Positions 33,801-36,220 of a DNA stretch of 36,220 bases are shown one piece after another. Position 1 is the first letter of the stretch. Each line of letters starts with the position of its first letter. The notes under the pieces were generated by a model, which was not told the DNA's origin, searched no databases, and worked only from the letters and a program-made list of their open reading frames with translations. The position numbers were made by a program, and so were the translations under genes. This stretch comes from Lachnospiraceae bacterium (GTDB lineage Bacteria; Bacillota; Clostridia; Lachnospirales; Lachnospiraceae), in the NCBI GenBank assembly GCA_017443065.1, contig JAFSPF010000038.1:1-36220 (forward strand), in the 5' to 3' direction.

Positions 33801-36220
33801 GGCACCTGCGAATCATTTGCACAGTTGTTTACGCGCCTTTCGAGGGAAATGGGTGTTGCCAGCAAGGTGATCATGGGTGTGGATGCCAGTGCGCATACCT
33901 ATAACATCGTGGACGGTGGCGACGGATACTGGTACTTTATCGACTGCTCGGCAGGTATTGGTTTAACCGAAGGTGACAAATTTCCGAGGGCAGCTGAGCA
34001 GGAGCGATATACCCGTCCGCGCTATATCATCAATTACTGGAATAAAATCAAGGGCGGAACAAATAATCATGTCGATACCATCAAGGTTCTCGACCGAAAT
34101 GGTGAGGAGTGCTTTGTGGCATTGAATGAGGATGAAGCTACGGATTATCTTTTGAATGAACTGGCAAAGGATCCGGTCGCAACGTTTACCATCCGGTTTG
34201 ACAGCGACTGGATGCTGGATTTGTATCAGGGATACCGGTTCGGTGATGATGCATCGCGGGTTAGTATTGATCTTAATGGACATAAGCTGGTTTGTAAAAA
34301 TCAGACGGTGTTTGGTGTGAATGAAATCCGCAACGGCACGATTCAGGTGGGTTATAAAGACAAGATCATGACGTATGCCGGAAGCGTGATGTTTGAAGGT
34401 GATATCCGGATTGAGGACGTGTCGTTTACGAAAGGAACCGGGCGCGATTTTGTCATCTTTGATCTGAATGAATTCTATGGCACACCGGAGATTGTTCTGG
34501 ACGATGTGCGGTTCAACAATCTCTATGTCAACATGATTCATAGCGAACTGCTGGCGTCAGAGCCGCAATATGCCCCCTCAGTTGCAACGTATTCTGTAAC
34601 ACTGCGGAATACCGTCACGCTGAATGGCTGTTACTTCAATCTGATGAACCATAGTGCGACGGGACACCCGGTGATCCATCTCGAAAAAATACCGGCAGAG
34701 GGAGAAAACGCGGGATCCCTGGCAAAGCTGGTCTTCAACGGAACCAACACCATCGGCAGTGTGATGTGGCCGAAGGGGCCAAGTGCGTCGCTGTCTTATG
34801 GTGTCTGCAAACCGATTGAATTTGTTCCGGTAAATAGCAGCAACACAGAGGTGAATTTTGCGTCTCACGATGTGATCGCTATCAATAACGGAACACTGAA
34901 AAAGGTGACATCGACACGCGGGGCAACAGGCAATATATCATTGAGCGGCATCACAGATATTACGCAGACACTCAGCCACAAGGCGGTGGACGATACCGCG
35001 CTGGAAATAAAGCTTGTCGGGAAGGAGTTAAGATTTGCAAAACCGTCTTATCAGATTACGTTTAACGCAAACGGCGGCAGTTTTGCGAAAGCCGCGGATG
35101 CGAAGAAGACTGTGATGGCGGATGATCCGTACGGTACGCTGCCCGTACCGGTACGGACGGGGTATACGTTTAAGGGATGGTATAGCGCTGCCGTCGGCGG
35201 GGACGCAGTACATGCCGAAACGCAGATGACGACATATGCTGCGCATACGTTGTACGCGCAGTGGGAGCTTGCGACATACACGGTATCATTGGATACAAAG
35301 GGAGGAACAATCGCGCCGTCACAGGATTCTCTGACGGTCACGTTTGGTGAAAAATATGAAGGAATCCCCGCTCAGGCTGAACGCGACGGATACATCTTCC
35401 TCGGATGGTATATGTCCGAAGGCGGAGGAACAAAAGTCGAAAACGGCATGAACCTTGTCGTCAACGAGGACCATACCTTATATGCCGTGTGGAAGGAAAC
35501 ATACCCGGTTGCGGCGCCGACGGCGGCTGTGACGTATAACGGTGATGTGCGCGATGGCAGTCAGTCGGTGGAGCCGGGCAGCAAAGTGTCGCTATACAGT
35601 GAAACCAACGGTGCGGAAATCTATTACAAGGAATTTTCGGGATCGGTTTCTGATGCGGATGAAGCAGCTTTTACCGGGCTTGTTAAGGAAGTGCGTGAAA
35701 AGGTGAAAAACCGCGAGGAGTTGAGTGATGAGGAAAAGAAGCTCCGCTTTGAAGATGCGATTGAAATCACAAGCGACGTCACACTGCTGACAATCGCGGT
35801 AAAAGATGACCATACAGACAGTGAGATAAGGTCGTTTGGTTTTACAATAAAAGACATGTCCGATACATGGGGCGATTTGGTTGACGCGGGCGATAACAGG
35901 GCTTTCACAGACACGAACGGCTTCGGAGACCTTAATGAAGACGGAAATATTGATGCATTTGATGTTCCGGAAGAACTTTGGGCCACCGGCATCGAGGATT
36001 ATGATTACGACGGCACGGCGAAGACGCAGCCTTTGATGCGCGTATATCACGGAAAGAAACTGCTGACGGCCGGAACGGACTACACGGTGACATATACGAA
36101 TAACAAGAACGCCGGTACGGCGACGGTCACGATCACCGGAAAGAAGAGTTATACCGGTACGATTAAAAAAGAATTCACCATCCGGCCGCTGGATATCGCG
36201 GACGCAGCGACGGTAATGGA
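30858..36220 (+). CDS. Giant exported protein with two transglutaminase-like domains (3' end outside the window)
   Basis: At least 1787 residues; the frame is open to the window edge. ATG 30858 has AAGGGG (30845-30850) and lies 16 bases after the previous stop, so the two genes are probably co-transcribed. Signal peptide about 1-26 (V-R-A before E-E), then an acidic Pro/Glu repeat. Module 1 (~190-490) is paralogous to the upstream gene, with candidate triad Cys373, His412, Asp428. An Ig-like beta domain (~505-612) and a region I do not recognise follow. A second transglutaminase-like domain has Cys984 (G-T-C-E-S-F-A), His1013 (A-H-T-Y-N-I-V) and Asp1029 (F-I-D-C-S). Then come a probable beta-helix-like region (~1060-1390), two InlB-type repeats (~1398-1548), a chitobiase-like domain, and an Ig-like repeat at the edge. 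It may crosslink or cleave proteins or glycopeptides at the surface. Confidence 0.87.
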   Translation, partial: MKRIIAIVLSVLMLCSSPLGRLSVRAEEGTPDAEISVIQEAEQADAPEESTEEPAITPEESVETPEKPVVTPEEPAVTQEEPAVTQEEPVADSNDVQNETVLIVEEQPEVHAPDPGATEDNDELFAGYVQSVMYEGIKEKLPEADDGFVTAPALRSLVPRRETLTANEKKLYDLLKVKITQVASGQLDDTEFLFSPADIVGKTTFTPSDLGLTSFSNSEATQAALRNLFGDFSAVVTALKIDLPYEMYWFDKTSGWGSRAYGGYSGHSSQITLTGNTEITMRVAAAYSKTGTKGTTMADTAKTGAASAARANAEAIVTRHASKTDYEKMKAYRDAICAAVEYNFAALASGTPYGDPWQLIYVFDNDPTTDVVCEGYSKAFQLLCDLSTFQSSQVDCISVSGRMQGGTGAGGHMWNVITMEDGENYIADVTNSDDGAKGNFRLFMRGAPSGTDLIYTIEGVSYTYYDGSSEGHDNVVAMYPASKRELSKYDYYSEVLTDPGYLYALDVLPFSVTFDDVVFASGYESQSRQIQIINRGTDTLTNLTVYLLGENPDGFYLADDYLSLNDLPVNYATQFSVSTRQYLDKKTYNATAVIYTNSTPIATIPLSFTVKSNVSPDTKYDLRFIGTINDLDSRNTFKMAAIPESEFKQFHIVFEDRAEYPQAYDVRNRSELARRLGLNDDQYDAFSADCVRYEVLKRDANGNFVAVSDEESPLILQPAVNGNEELCVYIKKKATRSDGPFYFRITFDYPEYIYDQKNTLLYELENDPTVYCDTKEEAYAAIREIIRNRTNNMSRYTDVRNYRNYDAGGYVYERIYVNDEAFKTASGTATAISMEDVCDFTSERDGMQPYEGDYMFNLIGNRVKEAFTYEAPSVFGENDESMGISTEHDPVTDTYSTYDVFEVYLPVITTLAEEQAVDAKVQSLLNNEFASVKNSTSNTEKINAIYNYITSHVSGTVSGGGGSNRKWPQYHTAYHALIKGNGTCESFAQLFTRLSREMGVASKVIMGVDASAHTYNIVDGGDGYWYFIDCSAGIGLTEGDKFPRAAEQERYTRPRYIINYWNKIKGGTNNHVDTIKVLDRNGEECFVALNEDEATDYLLNELAKDPVATFTIRFDSDWMLDLYQGYRFGDDASRVSIDLNGHKLVCKNQTVFGVNEIRNGTIQVGYKDKIMTYAGSVMFEGDIRIEDVSFTKGTGRDFVIFDLNEFYGTPEIVLDDVRFNNLYVNMIHSELLASEPQYAPSVATYSVTLRNTVTLNGCYFNLMNHSATGHPVIHLEKIPAEGENAGSLAKLVFNGTNTIGSVMWPKGPSASLSYGVCKPIEFVPVNSSNTEVNFASHDVIAINNGTLKKVTSTRGATGNISLSGITDITQTLSHKAVDDTALEIKLVGKELRFAKPSYQITFNANGGSFAKAADAKKTVMADDPYGTLPVPVRTGYTFKGWYSAAVGGDAVHAETQMTTYAAHTLYAQWELATYTVSLDTKGGTIAPSQDSLTVTFGEKYEGIPAQAERDGYIFLGWYMSEGGGTKVENGMNLVVNEDHTLYAVWKETYPVAAPTAAVTYNGDVRDGSQSVEPGSKVSLYSETNGAEIYYKEFSGSVSDADEAAFTGLVKEVREKVKNREELSDEEKKLRFEDAIEITSDVTLLTIAVKDDHTDSEIRSFGFTIKDMSDTWGDLVDAGDNRAFTDTNGFGDLNEDGNIDAFDVPEELWATGIEDYDYDGTAKTQPLMRVYHGKKLLTAGTDYTVTYTNNKNAGTATVTITGKKSYTGTIKKEFTIRPLDIADAATVM
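31011..31127 (+). repeat. 21-bp tandem repeat encoding E-E-P-A-V-T-P/Q
   Basis: Five 21-base units and a partial sixth encode the heptad E-E/K-P/S-A/V-x-T-P/Q near residues 52-90 of the second giant protein. The last two full units are almost identical, suggesting recent slippage or duplication. It forms an extended acidic Pro-rich linker after the signal peptide, in the same place as the 30-bp repeat of the upstream paralog but with different sequence. Confidence 0.75.

Overview
The window looks like a chromosomal piece of a fairly GC-rich Clostridia genome, most likely Lachnospiraceae. This rests on Shine-Dalgarno-led genes with ATGA overlaps, EpsG and Wzz/YveK-type exopolysaccharide proteins, and giant secreted proteins built from transglutaminase, InlB-type and 'DYTVSYKNN' Ig-like repeats. 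The species cannot be named from the sequence. All genes I can support lie on the + strand; the long minus-strand ORFs are shadows of the GC-rich coding strand.

Region 1 (1-263) is the 3' end of a gene for a poly-Gln plus PEGA-domain protein. A near-consensus promoter overlaps its stop codon.

Region 2 (298-23362) is a surface polysaccharide operon of about 23 kb, tightly packed and mostly translationally coupled. In order it holds: a polyprenyl-phosphate GT2, a second GT2, a long phosphoglycosyl transferase (PGT), a Wzz-like co-polymerase with a degenerate kinase-like tail, a GT2, an EpsG-family polymerase, a GT2, two GT4s, a GT2, an ABC exporter of the lipid-linked-glycan flippase type, a membrane acyltransferase, a GT-C-like membrane protein, a GNAT acetyltransferase, an O-antigen ligase/polymerase-like protein, a FlaA1/WbpM-type 4,6-dehydratase, a PGT fused to an SDR epimerase/reductase, and a PglA-like GT4. 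Together they could make a nucleotide sugar, start the repeat unit on undecaprenyl phosphate, extend and acylate it, flip it, and polymerise it. There are two initiating PGTs and two polymerase/ligase candidates. That suggests two glycans, or two stages of one glycan, made from a single locus.

Region 3 (23347-23581) holds a 36-codon remnant that looks like the N-terminus of a NusG/LoaP-type antiterminator. It is followed by a short non-coding gap with an inverted repeat.

Region 4 (23582-36220) holds two tandem giant exported proteins. The first has 2419 residues: signal peptide, low-complexity linker, transglutaminase-like domain, Ig and InlB repeats, and a C-terminal DUF3048/YerB-like domain. 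The second has at least 1787 residues and runs off the window; it carries two transglutaminase-like domains. They share a paralogous N-terminal module and are probably co-transcribed. They may be surface or matrix proteins working alongside the polysaccharide, but that is inference from position.

No rRNA, tRNA, CRISPR array, IS element or riboswitch was recognised. No stretch over 300 bases lacks a gene; the longest gaps are 169 and 124 bases.
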